A stretch of DNA of 64,000 bases from the NCBI GenBank assembly GCA_037176705.1, contig CM073885.1, positions 221,910,290 through 221,974,289 of the forward strand, written 5' to 3'. Shown piece after piece: positions 33,741 through 47,052 of the stretch; position 1 is the first letter of the stretch; every line of letters begins with the position of its first letter. The notes below the pieces were generated by a model. It saw only the letters and a program-made list of their open reading frames with translations, ran no database searches and was not told the DNA's origin. This stretch comes from Molossus alvarezi. Lineage: Eukaryota; Chordata; Mammalia; Chiroptera; Molossidae. Made by a program: the position numbers and the translations under genes.

Positions 33741-36599
33741 ATTCACTGAGTTTCAAGCTACTCATGGAACATCTAAGTTAACTGGTGGCTGCAATATGTA
33801 AATTGTACACAAAGGTTGAATACACATATGAACAGTGGTGGAATCTCACCAATGAAGGGTATTTCTGAGGGCATGAATACAGAGTAGATGTCTTCATCCT
33901 CAGAGATGCTGTGAACTCCTTGAAAAGAAATGCAAATCTGTGTGTTTCAGTGAAAAAATGCTACTCACACTCCAAATTGGTTGTGCAGAAAAAAAAAAAT
34001 AGCAAGTTAATGTTGTCTACTACTAATTAGTCATTCTCTTCTGAATGCTCTGATATTAGTAAGTGGGAAAACACACCAATTAAAGGCCCAATCTGATTTA
34101 AACTTAGCCCAACTAAGTAAGGTAAAGAGTCCCTTCCAGAAATTCCCTGGCTCCCTTGGAATACAAAGCCCAGACTCAGAGTCTCCAGCTCCTCCTGTTT
34201 CTGTCACTAAGGTGGTGTGAAGGGGATAAGGAGAGAGGCCTAGGCCTCATGGGGACCCTTGGATTGTTCTGGCAGGCATCTACTGTTATCTAGGGTAATG
34301 ATTCCTGGCCCACTTGCTCTGTGTTCTGCTGGCCTTGGATACTGAGTTCTGAGGCAGGTGACCTCATGGTCCTGTCTTCTGGTCCAGGCATGATTTCAGG
34401 GAGCAATGATCATCCTGATCTTTGATTCATCAGTAAAACTCCTCTACAATGGAAACCCAGGGAGGTTCTGATTTCTTGTTGGATCCTAGAATGAAGACTA
34501 GGGCAGTGGCAAACCTAAAAACACATTACTTCTTCTTGCTTTAATTATCAATAATTATTAATACTAATTAACTTAATTAGTAATGCTATTTTCCAGATAT
34601 GTTGAAGCCACGAAGAGAATGCCTAGTATCTTAAGTTCCATGCACTTAAAAGCAGACTTTGTGATGAGTACTTGTGAGCAACTGTTTAGTTGAGAACTAG
34701 ATTCATGATACACAAGTGAGGAAGTAAGAAAAACGACACAGAGAGGGGAGGGACTCCAGAAAGGTAGGTTAGTGAGAGAATTATGGCTTTGGACAACTGA
34801 GCTTATTCTCATTGGGGTATATTTGAGGAACCATGTAGAGTTGCCCTTAGAATTATTCCACCAAGGCTTGTGTCAAAAGCAATTTTTATCTACAGACACC
34901 AGCCCTTCACTGATTGAGGGGTATCTCTGGGGTGACATTAAATCGCCTGGGACGTCCTGCTCACAGATAGAGCCATCCTCCCTATGTGGAGAAAGCCCTG
35001 AGACAGAGAAGCTGACAGATGGAGGCACCTGAGGGGGAAGGCGGAGTTTCTAGATCCATGGAAGTGACACCAGGGGGAGGTGGTGGTGTGGGAAGCTGGC
35101 TTCCCTGCCAGTCTGCCAGCCTGCCAGCCTGTCTCTTCTGCTTCCCTGCAGTGACAGAGCAGGGACAGAGTGCAGAAGGATGAGAAAGGAGGAGAGGGGA
35201 GGGCAAGGAGATGAATGCCCTGGGAGTATGAAGGCAAGCAGTGAAAATGGTTAGAATTTCCCTGGCACGCTCTGAGAATATCCACACAGCAAAGTTGTGT
35301 CTATTCACGTCCCCACTACCTTCCCTCTAATCTCATGTTCTTTCTCTCTCTCCCCTTTCCTCCCTATTCCTCTTCTTCTTCTTCGAATTATTTTAATTTA
35401 ATTTAAGTTTCAGCTAATGCTTGTAGTAAAGTTTGAGAAATTAACTCAATTATTTTTAAAGACCTCAGCTTAAGAGTTCCCACAAAATAAAACAAGATTT
35501 CTTCTTCTAAGGGAACTCTCTCAGATTACTTTCTCCCCTGCCCCCCATAGGCTAAGCAAAAAATTGATCTGCCTTCAACAAATACACACAAAATTACCCA
35601 GTATGTTACCATGGAAACCAAACCAAAAGAAAATAGAAAGATACAGGTAATTATTAAGAATTTGGCCTTAGTAACTATTTTTTCAGAGCTGAAATTCTTT
35701 GGCCTATGACCAGGTGAACCACAGTTCGCTTTCTGACGTCCTCCAGGTGAGAACTAAAGCCACGCCTCACCCTAGCTTCTGTGCATTTTAGTGCTTCTTC
35801 ACCAGCCCCTCCTGGAAATCTCTCTGCCAGAAGCTCCTAAAAGAGCAATCGCAAATGGTCTCTGGTGGCAGCACGTGCTGGTGGGAGTGGTGGACAGGAC
35901 AAGGGATTTGGAGTCAGACAGCACCAGGTGTGCAGCTCAGCTCTGCGGTGCTATTTTCCCACCAGCATTTTGACATGAGAGAGTCTTGTTATATAAGGGT
36001 ATCCTAACTATTTTGTATGTCGAAAACTCTCATTTTGTTCTTAAAAGATGAAACGATGGAGTGCTTCAAGGACCAGTGAATTTTTCTCTGTACTTCGTAC
36101 AGCTCATATTCAAATCTGAGACTCCCTTCCTGTTAATAAACATACATTGCTCAGTGATATCATTAAAATATTCTGCACAAGTAATTCAGAGTGACAAGAA
36201 TTCCCACCTATTTCCCACAGGTCAGGAACTTCTCAAGAAATTCATCTTCACAGAATTGGAAAGGACCAAGGGACATTATTAGCAATGGTAATATCATTAT
36301 GTCAATTAGCCAAGAGTTGTTCCTTGAGTTTCCAAGAAAGTGATTTTTACTGGAGCGTAGGGAGGCCTCATGCAGTGAGGTTAGAATCTAAAATTGTGTG
36401 TTGAGTTTCAGATTATGGTATTTGTTAGCTAAGTGAACTTGGGTAACTACTCACACTTTTTTTTTTTCTTATTTTAAAATTGAGATTTTTGTTTTTGTTA
36501 CTACTTACACTTTTTAGTCTTAATTTTCTAAAAACCATTGAATAACTTATAAATACCTAACTATAATATTGTGAGATTTCTTTATTCCCAATATAAGCT
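33741..36599. other. No gene recognised
   Basis: Includes a GC-richer patch at 34930-35280 with short CTGCCAGC repeats (35108-35135). No coding or repeat family supported. Confidence 0.5.
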
Positions 36600-36830
36600 A
36601 ACATTCCTGTAAGTCATATTATGTACAAAGAATTGTTCTAGTGCTTCACAGAGGAACTCATGGACTCCTCCCAACAACCCTCTACCCAAGTACTTAGTGT
36701 CATCCCAAAAAGTAAGCAAAAGGACAGGAGGTGACTGTTTGCCCAAGATCACACAGCTAGTTAAGTGGTCAATCCAGGACCCACATTCAGTAAATCTGGC
36801 TCCAGGCTGTTACCATCACTAGAAAATAAT
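36600..36830 (-). mobile_element. MIR element
   Basis: Reverse MIR with CCAAGATCACACAGCTAG, TTAAGTGGTCAATCCAGGAC and CTGGCTCCAGGCTGTTACCA. Confidence 0.78.
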
Positions 36831-36894
36831 AATTATTTTCCAGGACTTACTAAAGTCCTAGATTCTGTATTAAGCACTTTACAAAAAAGAAAAA

Positions 36895-37030
36895 AAAATC
36901 CAATTTTTTTCTCATAAGAACTTTATAGTATATGTACTATTACTGACCCTATTGTGCGGAGAAGGATGTAAGTTCAGAATCTGAGCTCAAGGAACGTGCC
37001 CAAGGCCCTATAGTTCATAGATAGAAAATA
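36895..37030 (-). mobile_element. MIR fragment
   Basis: TACTATTACTGACCCTATTG and GTGCCCAAGGCCCTATAG resemble reverse MIR. Confidence 0.45.
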
Positions 37031-37655
37031 TCCCCTTTGCTTACATTATTCTTCTTTCCCTTACTCACTTTCTCCTTTCTTGGATAAATTCTCATTATTT
37101 TTCAAGTCTTATTTTAATGGTTGCTTCTTCTCTGAAACCCTATATGTACTATGCGAATTTGGTTTACAATGGACAGAAAAAGTTTAAAATAAAAATTTTT
37201 CTGGGTCTGCATATTTTTATAAGTAGAAAGGAAGCAGTCTGAAAAAATTACTTAGTTGAAAACGTGATTTTCTATGAAAAATGAAGGACATCTTAGATGA
37301 TAGATGCAAGAGTATAGGGAATGGGACCAAGAGATGTAATGATCCCCAAGCAAGGGAACCACTCCTGGGAGCAGAATCACATTCCAATCAGGGGTCATTT
37401 CTGTTCCCCATAAAGGAAAATCTGACAACGTATACCCAGCTGGATCTCAGAACTCCTGGGCAAAACTGGCTGCTGTGTTGTTCTATTTCTTCTCTTTTAG
37501 AATAAAAGTGTCTTATATTAGTTTGTCTTTGCTTCTTTTTTTTCTTTCTTTTTTTGCATTTATTGATATTGCTGTAATTAATATTATCAACAATTTCATA
37601 TAACATAATTCATCTTTTTTGAGATAAATTTATATAACATAGAATTCACCATCTG
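37031..37655. other. No gene recognised
   Basis: A/T-rich. The last about 45 bases (GAGATAAATTTATATAACAT and following) look like a scrap of ancient L1 next to L1 number 3. Confidence 0.45.
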
Positions 37656-40067
37656 AACCCATTTATTTATTTATGTTTGTTACAGATATTTGTCCTTTGA
37701 TCCCCATTGACACCCTCCTCCCCATCCCCCCACCCTGTCCCCAGCTTTGTTATCCATGTCCATCAGTTATGTGTCCACGCATATAAGTTCTGTAGTTTAT
37801 TTCTTCCCTTCCCCCCATCCTCTCTTCTGAGGGTTGTCAGTCTGTACTCTACTTCCATGTCTCTGGGTCTGCCCTGTTCCTCAGACTGTTATGTTCATTA
37901 TATTCCACAAATAAGTGGGATCATGTGATAATTGTCTGTATCTGCTTGGCTTGTTTCATTTAGGATAATACTCTCCAGGTCTCTCCGTGTCGTCTCAAAG
38001 TATAAGCTGCATTATACTCCATTGTGTATATGTACCACAGCTTTTTTATCCATTCGTCTACTGATGGACACTTGGGCTGTTTCCAGTTCTTAGCTATTGT
38101 AAATAGTGCTGCTATGAACATGAGGGTACATATATTCTTTCTGATTGGTGTTTCAGGTTTCTTAGGGTATATTCCTAGAAGTGGGATCACTGGGTCAAAT
38201 GGCAATTCTATTTTTAATTTTTGAGGTAACACCATATTGTTTTCCATAGTGGCTGCACCAGTCTGCATTCCCACCAGCAGTATACTAGAGTCCCCTTTTC
38301 TCCACACCCTCCCCAGCACTTGTTGTTTGATAATTTGTTGATGGTGGCCATTCTGACAGGTGTGAGGTTATACCTCATTGTTGTTTTAATTTGCATCTCT
38401 CTGATGATTAGTGATGTTGAACATTTCTTCATGTCTCAGCCATTTGTATGTCCTGTCAGGAGAGGTGTCTATTTAGGTCCTCTGTTCATTTTTTAATTGG
38501 GTTCTTTGTCTTCCTTTTGTTAAGTTGTATGAGCACTCTATATATTTTAGAAATTAACTCCTTATCTGATGTATAATTGCCAATTATGCTCTCCCATACT
38601 GTGGATTCCCTTTCCATTTTGATGGTTGTTTCCTTTGCTGTGCAGAAGCTTTTGAGTTTGAAGTAGTCCCATGTGTTCATTTTTCCTTTTTTCTGTTGCC
38701 TTAGGTGATGTATCAGTGAAAATTCTGCTGCATATAATGTCCAAAATTTTGTTGCCTACATTTTCTTCTAGGATTTTTATGGATTCACAAGTCACATTTA
38801 AGTCTTTTATCCATTTTGAGTTTATTCCAGTGTACAGTGTAAGTTGGTGATCTAGTTTCATTTTTTGCATGTAGCTGTCCAGTTTTCCCAACACCATTTA
38901 TTGAAGAGGCTGTCTTGACTCCACTATATGTTCTTGCCACCTTTGTCAAGTACTAATTGAGCATAATGTTTTGGGTCAATTTCCAGGTTTTCTGTTCTGT
39001 TCCAGTGGTCTATATACCTGTTCTTGTGCCAGTACCAGGCTGTTTTGATTACAGTAGCTGTTTTGATTGTAGTATAACCTGATATCCAGTATTGTGATTC
39101 CACTTACTTTGTCCTTTTTCAAGATTGCTGTGGCTATTCGGGGTCTCTTTTGGTTCCATATGAACTTTTGAGGTATTTGTTGTAGATCTGTGAAGTATGT
39201 TGTTTATATTTTGATGGGGATTGCAAATCTGTAGTTTGCTTTGGGTAACGTGGACATTTTAATGATGTTAATTCGTCCAATCCATGAACAAGGTATGTGC
39301 TTCCACTTTTTTATATCTTTCTCTATTTCTTTTTACAATGTCCTATAGTTTTTTGCAAATAGGTCATTTATTTCTTTGGTTAAGTTTATTCCTAGGTATC
39401 TTAATTTTTTAGCCATAATGGTAAATGGTGTTGTTTTTTCAGTTTCTCTTTCTGTGACTTTACCATTGGTGCATAAGAATGCTGATGATTTCTTGACATT
39501 AATTTTGTATCCTGCTACTTTGCCAAATTCACTTATTAAGTCTAGTAGATTTTTGATGGAGTCTTTAGGGTTTTCTCTGTATAATATCATGTCATCTGCA
39601 AATAACGACACTTTCACTTTCTCCTTTCCAATTTGGATTTTTTTACTTTTTTTTTCCTGTCTGATTGCTGTGGCTAAGACTTCCAGTACTATGTTAAATA
39701 AGAGTGGCAGAAGTGGGTATCCCTGTCTTGTTCCTGTTCTTAAGGGAAATGCTTTTAGTTTTTGCCTATTGAGTATGATGTTGGCTGTAGGCCTTTCATA
39801 TATGGCCTTTATTACATTGAGATATGATCACTCTATTCCCACATTGCTGAGCATTTTTATCAGAAATGGGTGCTGGATTTTGTAGAATGCTTTTTCAGCA
39901 TCTATTGATATGATCATGTAGTTTTTATCTTGTATTTTGTTTATGTGGTGTATCACATTTATTTTTTTGCAAATATTGTACCAGCCTTGTATCCCTGGGA
40001 TGAATTGCACTTGGTCATGGTGAATAATTTTTTTGATGTATTGCTAAATTCGATTTTCTAGTATTTT

Positions 40068-40315
40068 TTTTTAAATCCTAAAGTGAGGACATGTTTTCAT
40101 TTTTTTGTTCAAATAGAGTAGAAGGGAGGGGGGGGGAGAGAGAGAGAGAGAGAGAGACATTGACGTGAAAAGGATACGAGTGACTGCCACTTGCACAGCC
40201 CAACCAGAGCCAGGGACAAACTGCAACCAAGGTATATGCCCTTAGTGGTAACCAAACCCGGGTCTCTTGGGACCACAGGCCAATGCTCTAACCACTGAGC
40301 AAAACCGGCCAAGGT
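40068..40315 (-). mobile_element. Bat SINE (body type A) inside L1 number 3
   Basis: Reverse copy inserted into L1 ORF2. TSD GATTTTCTAGTATTTT / GATTTGCTAGTATTTT (one mismatch) at 40052-40067 and 40316-40331. The tail hairpin is degraded. Confidence 0.93.
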
Positions 40316-41080
40316 GATTTGCTAGTATTTTGTTCAGGATTTTGGCATCTATGTTCATCAGGTATATTGACCTGTCGTTTTCTTTCTTTGTAGTGTCTTT
40401 TTCTGGTTTTGGAATTAGAATTATTCTGGCCTCATAAAACGAGTTTGGAAGTCTTCCTTCTTGAATTTTTTGAAATAGTTTGAGGAGAATGGGTGCTAGT
40501 TCTTTTTTGAATGTTGGTAAAACACCCCTTGAAGCCGTCCGGGCCTGGGCTTTTGTTTACTGGGAGCGTCTTGATTACATCTTCAATTTCCTTAGTTGTT
40601 ATTGGTCTGTTCAAGTTTTCTATCTCTTCCCGGTCCAGTTTTGGGAGACTATGTGTTTCTAGAAATTTGTCCATTTCACTTAGATTGTCAAATTTATTGC
40701 CATATAATTGTTCATAGCACTTGTTAACGATCCTTTGTATTTCTGTGGTGTCACTTGTTACTTCTCGTCTTTCATTTCTGATTTTGTATATTTGGGTTCT
40801 CTCTCTCTGTTTCTTGTTTATCTTTTTAAAGAACCAACTCTTTGTTTCATTGATCCTTTGAATTGTTTTTGTTTTTTGGTTTCTATATCATTTATTTCGG
40901 CTCTGATCTTTACTATTTCTTTCCTTCTACTTCCTCTGGGGTTTTCTTTTTGTTTGCTTTCTAATTCTTTAAGTTGTGAGGTTAGGTAGTCTATTAGAAA
41001 TTTTTCTTGTTTTTTGAGGTGAACCTGTGGTGCTATGAACTTCTCTCACAGTACTGCTTTTTGCTATTGTGTGTTCATTT

Positions 41081-41082
<2 letters not shown>

Positions 41083-41114
<32 letters not shown>

Positions 41115-41353
41115 CCTCACCCGAGGATATTTTTCCATTTTTTGTACAGATAGAGTGGGAGGGAGAGAGAGGAAGAGAGAGAGAGAGAGAGAAACATCAA
41201 TGTGAAGGGACACATCGAGTGGCTGCCACCCACACGACCAACCAGGGCCGGGGACAAACTGCAACCGAAATACGTGCCCTTAGCGGGAACCGAACCCGGG
41301 TCTCTCCGGACCGCAGGCCGACGCTCTAACCGCTGAGCCAAACCGGCCAGGGC
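41083..41353 (-). mobile_element. Young bat SINE (body type A) inside L1 number 3
   Basis: Reverse copy with a long uninterrupted T run (the A-tail) at 41083-41112 and intact ATCCTCACCCGAGGAT. A perfect 13-bp TSD (TGTGTTCATTTTC) lies at 41070-41082 and 41354-41366. Confidence 0.95.
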
Positions 41354-42301
41354 TGTGTTCATTTTCATTGATTTCCAGGAAGTTTTTCATTTCTTCCTTG
41401 ATATCCTCAGTAACCAATTCATTGTTCAATAACATGCTACTTTGCCTCTATGTGTTCAAATGTCTTTACATGTTCTTGTTGCAATTGATTTCTTTTTTCA
41501 TGCCATTGTGATCTGAGAAGATGCTTGATATGATTTCAATCTTCTTGAACTTGTAGAGACTTGGTTTGTGTGCTAACATGTGGTCTGCCTTTGAGAATGT
41601 CCCATGTGTATTTGAGAAAAATATGAATTCTGTACTTTTGGGGTGTAATTTTCTGTAGATATCTATTAAATCCATTTGCTCTAGTGCTTCATTTAGAGTC
41701 TCTGTTTTCTTGTTAATTTTCTGTTTAGAGGATTTATTCAGTGATATCAGTAGGGTTTTGAAGTCTCCTGCTATGTTTGTATTGCTGTTAATTTCTCTTT
41801 TGAAGTCCTCCAAATTATTTTTAATATTTTTATTTCTTCTATATTGGGTGCATATATTATATATGTTTGCCAAGGTTATATCTTCCTGTGGGATAGATGC
41901 TTTCAATATTATGTAGTAACCTTCTTTGTTTTTAGTTATGGCCTTCATTTTGAAATATATTTCATCAGATATGAGTATTGGTACCCCAGTTTTTTTTTTT
42001 TATTTCCTTTTCATTTGCTTGGAAGATTTTTTTGCCATTCCTTCACTTTCAGCCTATATGAATCTTTTGTTGTGAGGTGGGTCTCTTGCAAACAACATGT
42101 ATATGAGTCATGCTTTCTTATCCAATCAGCTGTTCTGTGTCTTTTTATCAGAGTATTAAATTTATTTACATTTAAGGTGATTATTTATATGTGGTTATTT
42201 ATCGCTATTTTTGTTTATGTGGTTATATATTTTTTTCTATTTCTTCTACTAATTACTGCAGTCCTTTTTAACATTTCTTGCAGTGCTGGTTTGGTGCTAA
42301 T

Positions 42302-43135
42302 TTATTCCCTTAGCTTTTTTTGGTCTGAAAAGCTCTTTACTTGACTTTCTATTTTGAATGATAGCATTGCTGAATAGAGTAGTCTTGGATTCAGATCCTT
42401 GTTTTTCATGACCTTGATTACTTCGTGCCATTTCCTTCTGGCCTGTAGTGTTTCTGTTGAGAAGTCAGCTGAGAGCCTTATGTGGGTTCCTTTGTAGCTA
42501 ACCCCTTGTTTATCTCTTACTGCCTTTAGGATTCTCTCTTTGTCTTTAATTTTTGGCATTTTAATTACTATGTGTCTTGGTGTGGGCTTGCTTGGGTTCT
42601 TCTTACTTGAGGTTCTCTGTGCTTCTTGAACTTGAATGTTTTCTTTTTTTCTCAAAGTAGGGAAGTTTTCTGTCACTATTTCTTCAAATATATTCTCTAA
42701 CCCTTGCTCATTTTCTTCTTCTTCAGGGACTCCTATGATGTGAATATTATTATGTTTCCAGTTGTCCCACAGTTCTCAAACTGTCTTCCTGTTTTTTAAT
42801 TGTTTTTTTTTCCTTTTGGTTTTTTTCATGATTGATTTTTTCTACCTTGTCTTCTAATTCACTGATCCGGTCCTCAGCTTCCTCTACTCTGCTTGTTAGT
42901 CCTTCCAATGTGTTCTTTATTTCTGCTATGTCATTCTTCATTTCCATGTGGTTGGTTTTTAATGTTTTTATGTCTTTACTCATGGTGTTGATGTCCTTAC
43001 TCATGCTGTTGAGCTTCTTCAAGATTATGACTCTGAATTCTAGCTCTGTTAACTTGCTTAACTGCTCCTCATTTATCTCATCTTTGGAGAGGTCTCTTGT
43101 TCATTCATTTGGCATTTGTTTCTTTGTTTCACCAT
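42302..43135 (-). pseudogene. L1 number 3 ORF1 relic
   Basis: The start ATG at 43133-43135 (MVKQRNK) is preserved, but the frame breaks soon after. The coiled coil is readable at 42750-43022 and the C-terminal domain at 42302-42676 (KMPKIKDKERILKAVRDKQ, TLQARRKWHEVIKVMK). The heptad pattern matches copy 1 rather than copy 2. Confidence 0.87.
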
Positions 43136-44214
43136 TTTGGCTATCTCAGTGGGCTTTGGAGCCTGCCAAAATTTCCCTCTAGGTGTTGGTATTCTGCTGT
43201 TTGTGGCACCCTCTACTGTGTTCGGATGAGTGTGGAAGGACCCACGTTAAACACCACTGTCAAGTCTTACTTTCCTGGGTAGATGTGCAAGCCCAGGAAT
43301 GGTTCATTTATTCTCTAGCTTTTTGCCTGGAGGCTATTAGTCTGGGTTATTTGAAGAGCCTTGGGTTCTCAGTTGAATAAAAAGCTTCCTCAGTTGTTCA
43401 GTGTAAAAAGATTTTCTCAGTGTAAGGCAGATGCTGGCCGTTAATGAGCCTCAATTTGCATTTCTTTGGTTCAACTGGGTAGGGTTGAATCTCTGATGGA
43501 GGGGCCACTGCCTCTTCCCAGAGCCCTCCGAAGAAGTAAGATGTCCACCGTCCTGCATGGTCACAACTCAGTAAAAGCTCCGAGTGCCCTCCAAATTCCA
43601 AGTGTTCCCACACAGTTTCAGTCCAGTCTGCCCTCCCTCTGCTGGAGCCCAAGGTGAGTGGTTGTGGCTAATTTAGCGCTCTGTCCTGGCCCTTTGTGCT
43701 GTGGAGCCAGCTTGGGATTTTAACCCTGAGGGCACTGCTCACAGCTAAGACTGCTGCTGTTTGCGGGCTCCCAGTCTTCCTCTCATGCCTCGCAGTCCTA
43801 CTAGGAGTGATTCAGTGTCCCTGGTTATATGGTTTTCACAAGCTGCTTTTCTGTTGCTTTTTCCTGACAATTTTTTCTTATTTTAGTTGTAATTCCAGTT
43901 TGGTCCTGGGAGATGGTCTGTGTAGCTTCCACTCACTTCACCACCCTTTTGGAATCTCCCCATTTTTTCCTTACATGGTATTTGTGAAGAGCAGATATCT
44001 TCTCATAAGTTCAGAGGTCTCTGGATGAAGAGGTGGTGCCTCCAAGATTCCACACTCTAGAAATTCATCCACATCTTAACAAGACACAAGTTACTAAATA
44101 TTAAATCACGAGATTGATACCATATTGAATCATATTTTGGGAACAGTCATAAGGAGGTCAGTGTACTTTGCATTGAGTGGAACAGAAATAATTTCACCAA
44201 GAGAGTAAACTGTG

Positions 44215-44570
44215 GTAGACTAAAACAAATAACCACAATATTTAGGAGGTGGAATCTATTTCTCCATTCCTTGAATGTGAGCTTACCAATGTGATACCCT
44301 TTTGGCTAGTGGGACTTTAGCAAACATGATACAAACCAAGACTTGAAAAGTTCTTGTACATTGGAACTTTCTCTTTCCTGTTCTGGAATCTTCCATGTGA
44401 GGTAGCCTGGACTTGCTTCCTGTGGGGTAAAATTTGTCAAGAAGACAGTCAGTCCCCTATAAAGCTCTGATAGCCTAGAGAATTGTGAGCTAAATGAAAT
44501 GTTGTTGTTCTATACCATTTATTTGTGTGGTGGTTTGTTATGCAGCGAAAGTTACTGATATTGGTTGGAT
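44215..44570 (+). mobile_element. MaLR (MLT1-like) solo LTR
   Basis: CTGTGGTAGACTAAAACAAA, GGGACTTTAGCAAACATGAT, and the terminal GTGGTTTGTTATGCAGC ... TTACTGATA follow an MLT1-type LTR. No internal region is seen. Confidence 0.65.
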
Positions 44571-45034
44571 TAACACTGATAGAGAGCAGGTAGAGAGGAG
44601 AGAGTTCATTTCTACTTTCCTATAATATAGCATGAAGGGAGTGGCATTTGTTAAAATAATACAGGGAAATCTATGTGCTGTAGCAGCTTTTTAAACCTGG
44701 ATTTAACTCATACACATGCAGGATGGGGAAAAAGTAGGCTTACAGTTTTTAGTATGGAAAAACATGCGGGTTATGATTATTATAATAGCTTTCTTAACTG
44801 CTTCATGTACTCACAACTGTAAACCTACTTTTGTAAACCCTACCCTGTATATAAGCAGCTATACAAGTCCAGACACAGAGAGCTCTGTCTGCAATAATCC
44901 ATCCTTCCAGTGAGAATAATAGTGTGAGATGATACATTTAGAAGAAAGCTAAGATACCAAACCAACTGATGCTCACACCCATGGGATAGTCAAGAGACAA
45001 ATTTAGATAGTATACTGAATGAAGCAATGAGGAG

Positions 45035-45120
45035 CAACTTCATTCATTCATTCATTCATTCACTCATTCACTCATTCAATGTTTTATTTTACTAGGTGCC
45101 TACTGATTGTCATATCTGGG
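45035..45120 (-). mobile_element. L2 tail with (ATTC)n
   Basis: A CATT/ATTC tandem at 45041-45078 followed by AATGTTTTATTTTACTAGG and TGCCTACTGATTG fits a reverse L2 3' end, whose tail is an ATGA/TGAA-type repeat. Confidence 0.5.
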
Positions 45121-45696
45121 CAAAAGAATTTAATATGTGATTCCATTAATATACTGTCATTGCAACTTAAAAATGTGATGTCTAAGGCATTTTCTATGCT
45201 TGGTAATTCTAACTAAGAGCCTCAACAATTATGAAGACACTCAATACCATTGAAATAAAGTATTACCTAGGCAGTAATTTCATAGTAAATTTGCCTCACT
45301 AAAGATTTCATATGCATCATTTTTTAATTGACACTCAAACATTGTGAGCTCTTCGGAAGACAGATGTCAATGAAATAAATGTTATGCCTTCCTAATTTTA
45401 AATGTACTTGCAATATAGCGTCTAACATAAAGGAAATACTTTCATCTAATTTTTGCAATTTATTATGCAATCTGCTTTTCAGGTTGAGGAGGCATTACAG
45501 TTTTTTTTTTTCCTTAAAGGTTTATTTTTCCCCCCTTTCTTATATAGAATTCTTACTTTATTCCTATTGAAAAAACTCTTTAAGAATTAGTCAAAATTAA
45601 TTAATTAAATTATTCTTAAAATTGCTTTACATTTAGAGTCTGATTCATTTAAATCACTTTATAAAATAAACTTTATTATAATTATTTTTAATTTTT

Positions 45697-45899
45697 TTTC
45701 TGTATTGATTTTAGAGAGAGAGGAAGGAAGGAGAGAGAAATAGAAACATTGATTTCAGAAAACATCGATTGGCAGCCTCCTGCAAGCCTCCTACTGCGGA
45801 TTGGGCCCACAACCTGGGCATGTGCCCTCACCAGGAATTGAACCTGCGACTTCTTGGTAAATGGATTGACCTTCAACCACTGAGCCACACCGGCAGAGC
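45697..45899 (-). mobile_element. Bat VES-type SINE (body type B)
   Basis: Reverse copy with TGTATTGATTTTAGAGAGAG and the head complement ending GCCACACCGGCAGAGC. It lies at the edge of an ancient L1 segment. The TSD is unclear (TAAACTT). Confidence 0.87.
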
Positions 45900-45904
45900 T
45901 AAAC

Positions 45905-46840
45905 TTAATTTTGAGAACAAATATTTACAGAGAAACTGTGAAGATACTACAGAGGATTCTTATATACTCCCACACTTAGTGTCTCCTATTATTAACATCT
46001 CATATTAATATGGTACAATTGTTATAATTAATGAACCCATAATAACATGTTATTATTAACTCAAAGTTCATACTTTATTTAGATTGCCTTGTATTTCACT
46101 TAATGGCTTGTGTTCATTTGTTCTGGGTTCCCAACCAGGATAACACATTATATTTTATGTCATGTTTCCTTAAGTTCCTCTTGGTTATGACAATTTCTTA
46201 TCCTTCTTGTTTTTAAAGATCTAGGAAGTTTTAAGGAGTAAGGTATTTTGTAGAATGTCCCTCAGTTTGGATGTATCTGATGTTTTTGTTATGATTAGAC
46301 TAGAATCATGGGTTGTCTGCAGGCTACAGAGGTAAAGTGCCATTTTTATCACATTGTATCAAGGGTACATACTATCAACATGACTTATCAGTATTGCTGT
46401 TGGCCTTGACCATTTGCTGAGGTGGTGTTTGTCAGGTTTCTTCATCATGGTAAAGTTACTTTTCTTTGCACCTTTTCCATAATGCATTCATTGGAAGAAA
46501 GTCACTATGTGTCATAACCCACACATAAGGGTTGGGGAGTTATGTTCTACCAACTTGAAGGTGAACTATCTACATAAATTATTTTAAATTCTTCTACATG
46601 GGAGATTTGTCTGGTCATTATTTACTATCATTTATTTATATTAGTATGGATTCATGGATGTTTATTTTACATTTTGGGTTATAATCCAACACTACTTATT
46701 TAGTTGCTTAATATATTCCAGCTTTGGCCACAGAAACTCTTTCAGATGACCCCTATGTCCCCTTGACATAGTTGTCTTTAGTTTGTTCATAAGTTTTTAA
46801 AAGACAAGCTTCTTATAAATCTCATTTTAACTTGTCACAT
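45905..46840. mobile_element. Ancient L1 (L1M-type) non-coding segment
   Basis: About 0.9 kb matching a common mammalian L1M segment: CTCCTATTATTAACATCTCA, AGAATGTCCCTCAGTTTGGA, GGGTACATACTATCAACATG, GGGAGATTTGTCTGGTCATT, GGGTTATAATCCAACACTAC. There is no ORF. The SINE at 45697 abuts it. Confidence 0.65.
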
Positions 46841-47052
46841 TCTCTCTCTATCCTTGTTCCTGTTGCTCTCTTTGCCTGTTTCTCTCTTTTTCCTTCCATA
46901 ATTTTATTCATTATGATCTAAAAATAGGAAAAAATATGCTATCTCAAATTTTGCTGTTTAAAGATAAATTAATTCTCTTTGGAGCCTAGTCAGTGGTTCT
47001 CAAATATTAGTGTGCAAATGAATAACCTGAAGAGTTTGTTAAAATTTTAGAT

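Larger units (their letters stand above)
37960..42230 (-). pseudogene. L1 number 3 ORF2 relic, split by two SINEs
   Basis: The endonuclease part lies at 41466-42190 (GDFKT where GDFNT is expected, SDHNGM intact). The RT catalytic FADD is intact at 39591-39602 within an open segment at 39333-39617. The C-terminal Cys-rich segment lies at 38214-38320. Multiple stops and shifts plus two SINE insertions (40068-40315 and 41083-41353) disrupt it. GDFN to GDFK changes a conserved catalytic Asn. Confidence 0.88.
37656..44057 (-). mobile_element. L1 (LINE-1) number 3, near full length, interrupted by two SINEs
   Basis: A third long L1 in reverse orientation, closest to copy 1. The 3' end is at about 37656 (ATTTATTTATTTATG tail side) and 5' UTR sequence runs to roughly 44030-44057. 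Without the two SINEs at 40068-40315 and 41083-41353 it is about 5.8 kb. The TSD is uncertain: TAGAATTCACCATCT at 37640-37654 resembles 44058-44076 but with gaps. The outer edges are therefore approximate. Confidence 0.9.

Noticed and set aside
34938..35308. Overlapping 108-115-codon frames on the - strand
   Set aside because: They arise from a GC-richer, purine-biased patch; both frames have skewed composition and no recognisable family.
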